54,491 bases of DNA from Chlamydiota bacterium (GTDB lineage: Bacteria; Chlamydiota; Chlamydiia; Chlamydiales; RGXB01), in assembly GCA_016866475.1 (NCBI GenBank), contig VGMF01000007.1, positions 1 to 54,491 on the forward strand. Reading direction: 5' to 3'. This document shows positions 18,847 to 26,472 of this stretch, one piece after another. Each line of letters opens with the position of its first letter. Position 1 is the stretch's first letter. Made by a program: the position numbers and the translations under genes. The notes under the pieces are model-generated. The model was not told the origin of the DNA and ran no database searches. It was given only the letters and a program-made list of their open reading frames with translations.

Positions 18847-19175
18847 ATGAGTGGGCCCAGTTTTCTAATCGATACGCCTCCCAAGAAAAAAATGTAGTCT
18901 GGACTTTTTTTGGAAACCGTTTTGTCAAATCATTCGATTCGGATGAACCCATTATGGATGCCGTCCTTTTTATGAACCGGCACCTCAGGAATTTTCGGTT
19001 AAAAGGGTGTGTTTTTTACGCAGTTTATGAGCCCACGTTAAAAGAGATGGGCCTACTATCTCTCTCAAGAGTTGAAAAAATCTTTTATTTGAAAAAGAGG
19101 GGTGCATTCGATGCCTCATTATGGGATAAATTTTTAGTGCACAAGGTAGAAAGGCATGCATATGATGGAGAATAA
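18843..19175 (+). CDS. Small conserved-position protein, function unknown
   Basis: 110 aa, soluble, coupled to tadA by an ATGA overlap. It contains a mixed alpha/beta pattern: VVWTFFGNRFVKSF, MDAVLFMNRHLRNFRLKG, CVFYAVYEPTLKEMGL, VEKIFYLKKRGAF. The middle phrase looks faintly like a deaminase-type strand-helix but lacks HAE and PCxxC, so it cannot be a zinc deaminase. I recall two small unassigned genes after the tadA homolog in C. trachomatis too, which would make this a conserved chlamydial gene; not verified. Confidence 0.6.
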   Translation: MNEWAQFSNRYASQEKNVVWTFFGNRFVKSFDSDEPIMDAVLFMNRHLRNFRLKGCVFYAVYEPTLKEMGLLSLSRVEKIFYLKKRGAFDASLWDKFLVHKVERHAYDGE

Positions 19176-19404
19176 ATTGCTGGAGGAATTAGCCACCGCA
19201 ATCGAGGGGCAGAAAACAAAACTTTTAGCGATAGGGGCGAAAAAGGTTTCGCCGTTCACGGAAGAGGAGCTTTACCAGCCTTTTGATTTTCCGGCCCTTT
19301 CAAACGATCCCGAGTTTCTCTACGAGGAGGGGGTCTACCACGGACTTATGGCTAGCTTAGCTCTTTTAAGAAGATCTATTTCAGAATCTGACGCCCTGTC
19401 TTGA
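19156..19404 (+). CDS. Small protein, function unknown
   Basis: Up to 82 aa, starting inside the end of the previous gene; ATG codons at 19156, 19162 and 19165 compete, and the AAGG at 19151 favours 19162. Predicted helical at both ends (ENKLLEELATAIEGQKTKLL and YHGLMASLALLRRSIS) with a proline-rich middle (PFTEEELYQPFDFPALSNDPEF). Its 3' end overlaps the convergent rhomboid-like gene by 29 bases. No family recognised; the arrangement suggests an operon with tadA. Confidence 0.55.
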   Translation: MHMMENKLLEELATAIEGQKTKLLAIGAKKVSPFTEEELYQPFDFPALSNDPEFLYEEGVYHGLMASLALLRRSISESDALS

Positions 19405-20089
19405 AATCGACGATCACACATTTCTGGCGTGCTCTAAAGAAGTCAAAGATTTTAAAAATCCCTTTTTCTAATTTAGTTGCCCACAGAAAAGGGGAGTGGC
19501 GCTTCAGGGTTTTTAGTCCGTACAAGTAGCCGTAAGCAAGTCCGCTCATGGTTGCTATGAAAGGGGTGTATTGGCTCGACTCGATGGAAAATAAGAGCTG
19601 AAGCAAGAGGCCGATCCAGATAAAGGTGCGCCCTTTCATCGGAAAAATAAAAAAGAGCAACTCCATCTCCGGTAAAACAAACAAAGTGTAGGCAATCAAA
19701 GCATAGAATAGGGGCTGGGGGCCAAAGTAGATAAATTCAGCCTTGGTGAAGAGGTGCAACTGAAACAGGACCAGGAAAGTGAAAAGGGAGGAGCCCAAGT
19801 AGAATTTAAAGAGGTTTTTGGCTCCGCTCATCTCTAAAAAGAAATTTGCAAGCCTTGCGACAAAGATCATGAAGAGCGGTCCCAAGAGGGCAAACGCATC
19901 CATCCTGATGTCAAAAGAAAACAAAAGAGGGAAAGTAAAAATTTGAAAAAGTTTCCAGTCGCGGATTCCGTTGCTTGACAAGGAGAGCCACTCGAGGACA
20001 GGAGCATGGATATGAAATGCTCGCATGAGGGTCGGCAGGAGGCTTACGACGATGGATGCTATAAGAATTCTTTGGATGTACTTGTGCAT
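19376..20089 (-). CDS. Rhomboid-fold membrane protein lacking catalytic residues
   Basis: 237 aa with about six hydrophobic helices and a short basic tail. The order of features recalls rhomboid proteases: a luminal loop after helix 1 with the WKLFQIFTFPLL step, then a helix starting GPQPLFYALIAY at the place where active rhomboids have GxSG, followed by an ELLFFIFPMKGR loop and a last helix ATMSGLAYGYLYG where active enzymes have H-x-x-G-G-x-x-x-G. Neither the catalytic Ser nor His is present, so it looks like a pseudoprotease (Derlin/iRhom-like in principle). The fold call is moderate; sequence similarity is only motif-level. Confidence 0.55.
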   Translation of the reverse strand: MHKYIQRILIASIVVSLLPTLMRAFHIHAPVLEWLSLSSNGIRDWKLFQIFTFPLLFSFDIRMDAFALLGPLFMIFVARLANFFLEMSGAKNLFKFYLGSSLFTFLVLFQLHLFTKAEFIYFGPQPLFYALIAYTLFVLPEMELLFFIFPMKGRTFIWIGLLLQLLFSIESSQYTPFIATMSGLAYGYLYGLKTLKRHSPFLWATKLEKGIFKIFDFFRARQKCVIVDFKTGRQILK

Positions 20090-20147
20090 GTTACCCTATC
20101 AAAAGTTTCCTAAAAAGATTTTAAGACCTTTAGTTTACCGAAAATAC

Positions 20148-20177
20148 TTGTTTTTATCCACATCCATTCAGTAATAT
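20148..20177 (+). promoter_or_regulatory. Candidate housekeeping promoter for the rpmE operon
   Basis: TTGTTT (20148-20153), 18 bases, TAATAT (20172-20177), with the rpmE ATG about 30 bases downstream. It is the first plus-strand promoter-like pair after the minus-strand rhomboid-like gene. Sequence match only. Confidence 0.4.
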
Positions 20178-20207
20178 AAAAGCCTTTTAGAACAAAAAAG
20201 GGCACTC

Positions 20208-20459
20208 ATGAAAGAAGGTAAGCACCCAGAATACCGTGCGGTTCTATTTGAGGACCAAACGACAGGGGATAAATTTGTGGTCAATTCCACACGTAAATCA
20301 AATTTGACCGGCACACATGAAGGTAAAGAATATCCTTTAGTAAAGTTGGCTGTAAGCTCCCACTCCCACAGTTTTTATCTTGGAGATAAGGGACAAAAAG
20401 GTTCGCAGTACGGAAGAGCTGCGCAATTCTTGAAAAAGTACGGCAAAAAAGGGGCGTAA
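20208..20459 (+). CDS. rpmE2: 50S ribosomal protein L31 (type B, zinc-free)
   Basis: 83-aa L31 with the type B features: KEGKHPEYRAVLFED start, DKFVVNSTR, and the HSHSFYLGDKG segment leading to RAAQFLKKYG. There is no CxxC pair, so it is the zinc-independent form, which in other bacteria replaces the zinc form under zinc shortage; here it is probably the only copy, as in Chlamydia. First gene of the large block running to metG, with prfA 12 bases downstream. Confidence 0.93.
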   Translation: MKEGKHPEYRAVLFEDQTTGDKFVVNSTRKSNLTGTHEGKEYPLVKLAVSSHSHSFYLGDKGQKGSQYGRAAQFLKKYGKKGA

Positions 20460-20471
20460 ACCCCTGAATTT

Positions 20472-21548
20472 ATGGGTCTGGAAGATAAAGTACGACAGCG
20501 TTTGGACCGTTTAGAGGAAGTGGAAGCGCTCCTTTCAACCGAACAGGTAGCACGAAATGTGAGAGAATTCAAAAAACTCTCCTCGGAACATGCGCGGCTT
20601 TCTCAACTTAAACAGACCCATGATACCCTTTCTGCATCCCGCAAAGGGATCCTTGAAAGCCGAGAACTTCTTGAGATCGAGTCCGATCCCGAGATGAAGC
20701 TGATGCTGAGAGAAGAGGTGGACCGCCTCGAGCTCTCTATCCCTATTCTGGAAAAGGAGTTGGTGCAACTCTTGGTTCCTCCTGATCCTGATGACCATCG
20801 TAATGTTATCCTCGAGCTACGCGCCGGAACGGGTGGCGAAGAGGCGGCCCTTTTCGTGGCCGATTGCGTGCGCATGTACCGGATGTATGCAGATTCCAAG
20901 GGATGGAGTTTCCAGACCATGTCAATCTCAGAAGCGGATATGGGAGGGCTTAAAGAGGCTATTTTTTCGGTTAAAGGGGAGAATGTTTTCAAATATATGA
21001 AATTTGAATCAGGTACCCATCGCGTACAGCGGGTGCCAAAAACCGAGGCCCAAGGTCGTATCCATACTTCGACGATCACGGTTGCCATCATGCCCGAGCC
21101 TGATGAAGAGGAGGAGATTGAGATCAATGAAAAAGATCTGCAAATCGACACTTATAGATCCTCCGGCGCCGGTGGACAGCACGTCAACACAACCGATTCC
21201 GCTGTGAGGATCACCCACTTGCCGAGCGGTATGGTAGTCTATTGCCAAGAGGAGCGCTCCCAGATAAAGAACAGGGCTAAGGCGATGACTCTTTTGAAAG
21301 CGCGCATGCTTGATAAACAACGCCAGGAGAGGGATAGTGAACGGGCAAAGCTGCGCCAGGACCAAGTAGGGTCTGCAGAGCGCTCCGAGCGGGTGCGCAC
21401 CTACAATTTCCCCCAGAACCGTCTCACCGATCACCGAGTCAACTTCACCTCGTACAATTTGGATCGGGTGATGGACGGCTATCTCAACGAGGTGACAGAC
21501 GCACTGCTCTCGGATGAGGCTGCAAGAGCTCTTAGCGAAGCTATCTAA
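20472..21548 (+). CDS. prfA: Peptide chain release factor 1
   Basis: Recognises UAA/UAG and triggers peptide release. 358 aa, normal length. The GGQ catalytic motif is intact near residue 234 (SSGAGGQHVNTTDSAVR). The codon-recognition region reads HRVQRVPKTEAQGRIHTST: E. coli RF1 has PAT at this place and this protein has PKT, which keeps the P-x-T signature of RF1 and is unlike the SPF of RF2. The gene for the methyltransferase that modifies the GGQ glutamine (prmC) follows after 108 bp, the usual pairing. Confidence 0.96.
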   Translation: MGLEDKVRQRLDRLEEVEALLSTEQVARNVREFKKLSSEHARLSQLKQTHDTLSASRKGILESRELLEIESDPEMKLMLREEVDRLELSIPILEKELVQLLVPPDPDDHRNVILELRAGTGGEEAALFVADCVRMYRMYADSKGWSFQTMSISEADMGGLKEAIFSVKGENVFKYMKFESGTHRVQRVPKTEAQGRIHTSTITVAIMPEPDEEEEIEINEKDLQIDTYRSSGAGGQHVNTTDSAVRITHLPSGMVVYCQEERSQIKNRAKAMTLLKARMLDKQRQERDSERAKLRQDQVGSAERSERVRTYNFPQNRLTDHRVNFTSYNLDRVMDGYLNEVTDALLSDEAARALSEAI

Positions 21549-21576
21549 GATAACCAATCTATCTAGGGCTTTGCCG

Positions 21577-21657
21577 ATGAAAGAGATCGATTTTACCTAT
21601 AGCCGACTGCTGGTGGATCTGAAAATAAGGACCGCAACCTACTTAGGAAACAACTGA
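21577..21657 (+). pseudogene. Decayed upstream copy of the prmC 5' end
   Basis: 21577-21620 repeats 21657-21700 (the first ~44 bases of prmC) with only a few changes, offset by 80 bases. The copy encodes MKEIDFTYSRLLVD before drifting out of register; its 26-codon frame ends in TGA overlapping the prmC ATG. It carries no more of the gene. It could be an accident of tandem duplication or now act as a translated leader coupled to prmC. Confidence 0.7.
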
Positions 21658-22304
21658 TGAAAGAGATCGACTTTTACCATAGCCGACTGTTGGTGGATCC
21701 AAAAAAATGTTTGGAGCCTAGGCAGGAGACCGAAATTTTAGTCGAAAAAATTGCCCTGCTTCATAAAAATACTCCTCCAAAAAAATTTGCAGATATCTGT
21801 TGCGGATGCGGTACGATCGGCATCCCGCTGAAAATGGTATTCAAACAAAGCGAAGCCTTTTTTGTGGATATCTCGTCTGATGCTCTAGAAATGTTGAAAA
21901 AAAACATCCGATTAAATCATGTCGACGCTACCTTTTTCCAAGGAGATCTTTTAGAGCCCTTGATTGAGAACAATATTTTAGTAGATCTATTGGTTTCTAA
22001 CCCTCCCTATGTTGCTCTTAACGAGATCGATTTATTGGACTTAAGCGCCCTTAAGGAACCCCCGATCGCTTTATTCGGAGGCAAGGATGGGTTAGACTTC
22101 TATCGAAGATTGGCAGAGGACTTGCCGAAAGTGCTTACCCCCCGTGCCAATGTCTATTTTGAGATCGGATTTTCTCAAGGTGACGCTATTTTGAAAATTT
22201 TTGACCGTCCCTATTATGTTCTAAAAAAAGTCGAGAACGATTACAGCGGACACAATCGATTTTTTTCGCTTGTATTCCACCCTCAACCTCTTTTAGAATC
22301 CTAA
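21657..22304 (+). CDS. prmC: Release factor glutamine methyltransferase PrmC, N-terminally short
   Basis: N5-glutamine methyltransferase acting on the GGQ glutamine of RF1/RF2. The catalytic domain is present: EPRQETEILVE (family PRPETE), SAM-binding ADICCGCGTIGIPL, VDISSDALEMLKKN, and the active-site NPPY near 121. At 215 aa it is ~70 residues shorter than typical PrmC (~280): the sequence begins at the point where the catalytic domain normally starts, and the helical N-terminal domain that docks on the release factor is absent. There is no room for it upstream, because a duplicated head and prfA lie there. Function may persist in reduced form. Confidence 0.85.
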   Translation: MKEIDFYHSRLLVDPKKCLEPRQETEILVEKIALLHKNTPPKKFADICCGCGTIGIPLKMVFKQSEAFFVDISSDALEMLKKNIRLNHVDATFFQGDLLEPLIENNILVDLLVSNPPYVALNEIDLLDLSALKEPPIALFGGKDGLDFYRRLAEDLPKVLTPRANVYFEIGFSQGDAILKIFDRPYYVLKKVENDYSGHNRFFSLVFHPQPLLES

Positions 22305-22307
22305 GGT

Positions 22308-23639
22308 ATGTTTCAAGGTTTATCGGATAAATTCCGCAATATTTTTTCCTCACTCACCGGAGTCACAAAACTCACGGAGGATAACGTTTCAGAGGCGGTG
22401 CGCAATGTGCGTTTAGCGCTTTTAGACGCAGATGTGAGCTACCCTATCGTGAGCTCTTTTGTGAAAAAAGTGAAAGAGCGGGCATTAGGCACATCGGCCG
22501 AGCATCATATTCAACCCAAAGATTATTTTGTAAAAATTGTCCACGATGAACTTGTGCAGTTGATGGGCTCCGCTGAGCCCTCTTTAAGTTTGAAAAGGAA
22601 CCCTTCCGTTTGGATGCTGGTAGGGCTGCAAGGTGTGGGAAAAACAACACAAGCCGTGAAGCTCGCCGTTTTATTGAAAGGGAAGAAATTTCTTAGAAGC
22701 CCCTTAATCATAGCGGCAGATTTGCAAAGGCCTGCTGCTATTGAACAACTGAAAATTCTGGGTCAAAAAGCGCAGGTCGCAGTGTTTTCGGATCTCACCG
22801 AGAAAGATCCGCTACGCGTCGTCAGGGCCGGCATGGAGCATGCAAGAAAAAATGAGCACGATGTCGTTTTGATCGACACAGCAGGTCGACTGCATATAGA
22901 TCAACCGCTCATGGAGCAAATACAGCAGATTAAAGAGATAACGGATCCTGACGAGGTGCTATTTGTCGCTTCTGCGGCGACCGGGCAAGATGCGGTGCAA
23001 ACTGCGGTGGAATTCCATAAAGCCGTCTCGATCACCGGCTCCATTTTGACGATGCTTGATGGAACTGCAAGGGCCGGGGCTGCACTCTCTATTTTAGAGG
23101 TGACAAAATGCCCGTTGAAATTTGAGGGGATCGGAGAGGGGATCATGGATATCCAGGTTTTCAATCCGTCATCTATGGCAGATCGGATTCTGGGGATGGG
23201 GGATGTGATTAATTTGGTCAAAAAAGTGGAGAACACCTTTGATCCCCAAGACCAACCCGATTTAGAAAAAAAATTATTACAGGGCTCATTCACGTATAAA
23301 GATTTTCTTGAGCAGTTGACAAAATTGAGCAAGTTAGGGCCGATGAAGGGGTTATTGAAGATGATCCCCGGGATGCCCGACTTGCCCGATGATTTGGACT
23401 TTGAAAAAGATTCCAAAAAAGCCAAAGCAATTATTTTATCCATGACCTCCACAGAGAGGCAGGGAGAGACGGAAATAGATCATGGGAGGCGGCAACGGAT
23501 CGCTAAAGGATCGGGGACCGGTATTGAGGATGTCAACCGACTGGTCAAAGGATTCAAGCAGGCGAAGCTGTTTTCAAAAAATATCCCGCAGTTAAAAAAG
23601 AAATTTAAATCCTTCGGAGGGTTAGGTGGCCTTTTTTAA
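22308..23639 (+). CDS. ffh: Signal recognition particle protein Ffh (SRP54)
   Basis: GTPase that targets membrane proteins co-translationally to FtsY and SecYEG. NG domain: GLQGVGKTT (P-loop ~107), DLQRPAA, DTAGRLH; M domain: MIPGMP, then SMTSTERQ, and the RNA-binding helix GRRQRIAKGSGTGIEDVNRL. 443 aa, normal. Odd point: the G4 specificity motif is LTMLDGTARAGAA where most Ffh have LTKLDGxARGG, so the usual TKxD lysine is methionine. It lies four bases after prmC. The partner 4.5S RNA gene was not found in this window. Confidence 0.95.
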   Translation: MFQGLSDKFRNIFSSLTGVTKLTEDNVSEAVRNVRLALLDADVSYPIVSSFVKKVKERALGTSAEHHIQPKDYFVKIVHDELVQLMGSAEPSLSLKRNPSVWMLVGLQGVGKTTQAVKLAVLLKGKKFLRSPLIIAADLQRPAAIEQLKILGQKAQVAVFSDLTEKDPLRVVRAGMEHARKNEHDVVLIDTAGRLHIDQPLMEQIQQIKEITDPDEVLFVASAATGQDAVQTAVEFHKAVSITGSILTMLDGTARAGAALSILEVTKCPLKFEGIGEGIMDIQVFNPSSMADRILGMGDVINLVKKVENTFDPQDQPDLEKKLLQGSFTYKDFLEQLTKLSKLGPMKGLLKMIPGMPDLPDDLDFEKDSKKAKAIILSMTSTERQGETEIDHGRRQRIAKGSGTGIEDVNRLVKGFKQAKLFSKNIPQLKKKFKSFGGLGGLF

Positions 23640-23711
23640 CCTCTTTTCTCTGGTTGTTATTTCCGTTTTACTGTAGAATCTTAAACATTTTAAGGAGACT
23701 ATAAACCAATT

Positions 23712-24017
23712 ATGGCAGTGAAAATCCGTTTGTCGCGAACCGGTCGCAGAAATTGCTCCAAGTTTCGCTTGATTGCTGCGGACACCCGCTTTCCAAGAGA
23801 CGGGCGTTTGATCGAAAATTTAGGTAGCTATGACCCACACCAGGTGGAGGATTCCCTAAAAGCGCAATTTGATAAAGAGCGAGTTCAGTACTGGGTAAGC
23901 GTTGGCGCCGAACTCACTGAAAGCGTGGAAAATATATTTAAAACCCGCTTCCCTGAAGTTATGGAGTTTATCCGCAACAGAAGAGAAAACCAGTTAAAAA
24001 AGAAACGTGAAGATTAG
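23712..24017 (+). CDS. rpsP: 30S ribosomal protein S16
   Basis: 101 aa with the S16 core MAVKIRLSRTGR, RLIAADTRFPRDGR and ENLGSYDP. A lysine/arginine-rich tail (RRENQLKKKRED) extends beyond the ~80 residues of short S16 proteins; the extension overlaps trmD by 11 bases. AAGGAG precedes the ATG by 13 bases. Upstream bases contain a weak TAGAAT -10-like element. Confidence 0.95.
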   Translation: MAVKIRLSRTGRRNCSKFRLIAADTRFPRDGRLIENLGSYDPHQVEDSLKAQFDKERVQYWVSVGAELTESVENIFKTRFPEVMEFIRNRRENQLKKKRED

Positions 24018-24693
24018 CATTCTTTCGCTCTTTCCCGATTTCTTCACAAGCCCTCTTAATACAAGTATTTTGAAAAGGGCGGTGGAAAAGGGGTTAGTGA
24101 CCATTCAGCAGGTTGATATCCGTGATTTTGCCGATAATAAACATCGCAAAGTGGACGATCGACCCTATGGTGGTGGACCGGGAATGGTTATGATGCCTGA
24201 ACCGGTGCAGAGTGCAATCGATTTTGTACGCACGAATGAAGCCCATATTGTATACCTGACGCCTCAAGGAAAACGCTTTGATGCGAAAATGGCTGAACGA
24301 TTGGCAAAGAAAGAGCATCTTGTTTTGCTGTGCGGCCACTATGAGGGGATTGACCAAAGGGTCATAGACCTCAATGTAACAGAGGAGGTAAGCATCGGTG
24401 ATGTGGTGCTAACCTCAGGTTGTCCAGCAGCTCTCATCGTTTTGGATGCCCTGATCCGATTTATTCCGGGCGTTCTTGGAGATGAATTTTCTGCGTATCA
24501 AGACTCGTTTCATACAAACGACGGGGGATTTGATTGTCCCCAATTTACAAGACCTTACGATTTTCGTGGGGTCAAAGTGCCCGAAGTTCTTACCCAAGGA
24601 GATCATAAAAAGATCTCTGAGTGGAGAGCAAAAGAGGGGAAAGCTAAGACACTTCGGGTTCGACCCGACTTGAATTTTGAGAAAATACTATGA
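24007..24693 (+). CDS. trmD: tRNA (guanine-37-N1) methyltransferase TrmD
   Basis: Methylates G37 next to the anticodon to prevent frameshifting. The SPOUT knot signatures are clear: ISILSLFPDFF at the start, DDRPYGGGPGMVM near 50-60, and CGHYEGIDQRV near 110 with GDVVLTSGCPAAL (family GDYVLSGGE). 228 aa. The GTG start at 24007 overlaps rpsP. Order rpsP-trmD-rplS is widely conserved, here without rimM between them, as in Chlamydia from memory. Confidence 0.96.
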   Translation: MKISILSLFPDFFTSPLNTSILKRAVEKGLVTIQQVDIRDFADNKHRKVDDRPYGGGPGMVMMPEPVQSAIDFVRTNEAHIVYLTPQGKRFDAKMAERLAKKEHLVLLCGHYEGIDQRVIDLNVTEEVSIGDVVLTSGCPAALIVLDALIRFIPGVLGDEFSAYQDSFHTNDGGFDCPQFTRPYDFRGVKVPEVLTQGDHKKISEWRAKEGKAKTLRVRPDLNFEKIL

Positions 24694-25046
24694 ATCAACT
24701 CATTGATAAAATCAACGAAGAGCATGTAAAATCTACATTGGCTAACTTCGCTCCTGGCGATACCGTGAAAGTTCTTCTAAAGATCAAAGAAGGGGACAAA
24801 GAGCGTACCCAGGTTTACGAAGGTACCGTTATCGGACGTAAAGGACGCGGAATTTCTGAAACTTTTACCGTTTTAAGAGTCGCAGGCGGTTACAAAACAC
24901 AACGTACAATGTTTGTCCACAGCCCAAAAATCTCTGTAGAGGTGAAGCGTTTCGGTAAAGTGCGTCGCGCCAAGCTGAACTATCTTCAGCATAAAACAGG
25001 TGCTAAAGCGCGCGTAAAGGATAAAATCGCCCCTAAAGCGAAGTAG
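24690..25046 (+). CDS. rplS: 50S ribosomal protein L19
   Basis: 118 aa. L19 pattern FAPGDTVKVLLKIKEGDKERTQ, GTVIGRKGRGISETFTVLR and the late SPKISVEVKRFGKVRRAKL. The start overlaps the trmD stop (ATGA) and the stop directly touches the rnhB start, giving a coupled run of genes. Confidence 0.97.
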   Translation: MNQLIDKINEEHVKSTLANFAPGDTVKVLLKIKEGDKERTQVYEGTVIGRKGRGISETFTVLRVAGGYKTQRTMFVHSPKISVEVKRFGKVRRAKLNYLQHKTGAKARVKDKIAPKAK

Positions 25047-25736
25047 ATGTCTCTATATACCTACGAGAACGAGGCCAGGGATGCTGGCTTTTTAACAATT
25101 GCTGGTGTTGACGAAGTGGGCCGTGGCCCGCTTGCCGGCCCCGTTGTCGTAGCAGCTTGTATATTACCAGATCGCTTTTCACTTGAGGGACTGAACGACA
25201 GCAAGCAATTGACCAAAGAAAAGCGCGAGCAAATCTACGATATTCTTTCTACAAATCCCTTTGTTCACTATTCCATTTCTGTATTGGATCACACCGAGAT
25301 AGACCGTTTAAATATTTTGCAGGCTACTCTCCTTGGGATGCAGGAAGCCATTATGAAACTAGAACCCAAACCCGATTTTGTATTGATAGATGGTAATAGG
25401 GGCCCAAAAATAGACATCCCTTACAAAGCTATTGTTGATGGAGATAAAAAATCGGCTTCTATCGCTGCCGCATCCGTTATTGCCAAGGTGACCAGAGACA
25501 AATTGATGCTGGAACTCGATAAACAGTTCCCGATGTGGAAATTTTCTCAGCACAACGGGTATGGAACAAAATTGCACTTAAACCTGATTCAAGAGCATGG
25601 GGTTAGCCCCGTCCACCGTCGGAGTTTTTCTCCGGTGCGCCTTTTTCTAAAAAAATCGGCGCTTCCAAGGGAATATTTGCTTGAACAGATGGATCTGGGT
25701 ATGTTAGATCCTAACCATATCGGTGATACACTATGA
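25047..25736 (+). CDS. rnhB: Ribonuclease HII
   Basis: Removes ribonucleotides from RNA/DNA hybrids. GVDEVGRGPLAGPVVVAA carries the first catalytic Asp-Glu pair (near 21), LIDG (near 115) and the later KVTRD region provide the others. 229 aa. ATG begins on the base after the rplS stop; its own stop overlaps gmk by ATGA. Confidence 0.95.
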   Translation: MSLYTYENEARDAGFLTIAGVDEVGRGPLAGPVVVAACILPDRFSLEGLNDSKQLTKEKREQIYDILSTNPFVHYSISVLDHTEIDRLNILQATLLGMQEAIMKLEPKPDFVLIDGNRGPKIDIPYKAIVDGDKKSASIAAASVIAKVTRDKLMLELDKQFPMWKFSQHNGYGTKLHLNLIQEHGVSPVHRRSFSPVRLFLKKSALPREYLLEQMDLGMLDPNHIGDTL

Positions 25737-26275
25737 TTCATGTTGTCCTTTCAGGTCCTTCCGGAGTTGGCAAGTCCACATTGGCAGAGAAACTGATACG
25801 CCAGGGTGTTTGCGAAAGGAATGTCTCTTGCACCACACGTCCAAAACGAGCGAATGAGATCAACGGCGTCGATTATGACTTCGTGTCCGACGAACAGTTT
25901 CATCAAATGGCGAAGAGAGGGGAATTTGTCGAGGTCAAGGAGATCTTTGGCCATCTTTACGGTACAAAGTTGGAACGGATACAAAAGGCCAAGAAACCCC
26001 TTTTGTTTGTTGTTGATGTAGATGGGATGCTCTCTTTAAAAAATGCCCGTGTCCCGATAATGAGCATTTTTATTCTTCCCCCAAGTTTAGATCTTTTAAA
26101 ATCAAGATTAATGCGGCGCGGTTCGAATACAGAAAAAGAGATCGACCAGAGAATTGAAAGGGCAACCTACGAGATGGCCAAGAAGGATCTTTACGATGCC
26201 CAGGTCATCAATGATGATCTCACAGTATGTTATAAAACAGTTAAGGAGTTTATACAATCTCATGAAAAATCATAA
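25733..26275 (+). CDS. gmk: Guanylate kinase
   Basis: Phosphorylates GMP to GDP. P-loop GPSGVGKST near residue 8, CTTRPKRANEINGVDYDFVS (GMP-binding region with family TTRxPRxxExxGxDYxF), and a lid with RLMRRGSNTEKEIDQRI. 180 aa, slightly short for the family. Overlaps both neighbours. Confidence 0.95.
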   Translation: MIHVVLSGPSGVGKSTLAEKLIRQGVCERNVSCTTRPKRANEINGVDYDFVSDEQFHQMAKRGEFVEVKEIFGHLYGTKLERIQKAKKPLLFVVDVDGMLSLKNARVPIMSIFILPPSLDLLKSRLMRRGSNTEKEIDQRIERATYEMAKKDLYDAQVINDDLTVCYKTVKEFIQSHEKS

Positions 26276-26408
26276 ACCATTGACCACCGAGTCTTTTCTG
26301 GTAGACACAAAAGATCTATTCAAATTAGCTCAATCTCTCATCGGCAAAGCCCGACATGAGATCAGAGCCGGCAAAGAGGTAAAGCTGAACCATCTTTTTC
26401 ATAAGTAG
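26262..26408 (+). CDS. Small conserved protein between gmk and metG (CT031-like position)
   Basis: A 48-aa basic protein beginning at ATG 26262, 14 bases inside the end of gmk, with AAGGAG 13-19 bases upstream. Sequence: a TTESFLVDTKDLFKLAQSLIG helix followed by KARHEIRAGKEVKLNHLF. In many bacteria rpoZ (RNA polymerase omega) follows gmk and has similar size and a helical character, but the omega motifs (R-x-x-x-A-R-Q) are not clear. In C. trachomatis a small gene (CT031) sits at the same place. Call by position; function open. Confidence 0.6.
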   Translation: MKNHKPLTTESFLVDTKDLFKLAQSLIGKARHEIRAGKEVKLNHLFHK

Positions 26409-26472
26409 CTGTTCTATTTAAAATTTTTTTGATCAACAAAAAAAGCCCGAACACTCTACACTGAATGCACTT

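Noticed and set aside
18843-19175. Second deaminase next to tadA
   Set aside because: The 110-aa protein lacks the HAE and PCxxC zinc ligands.
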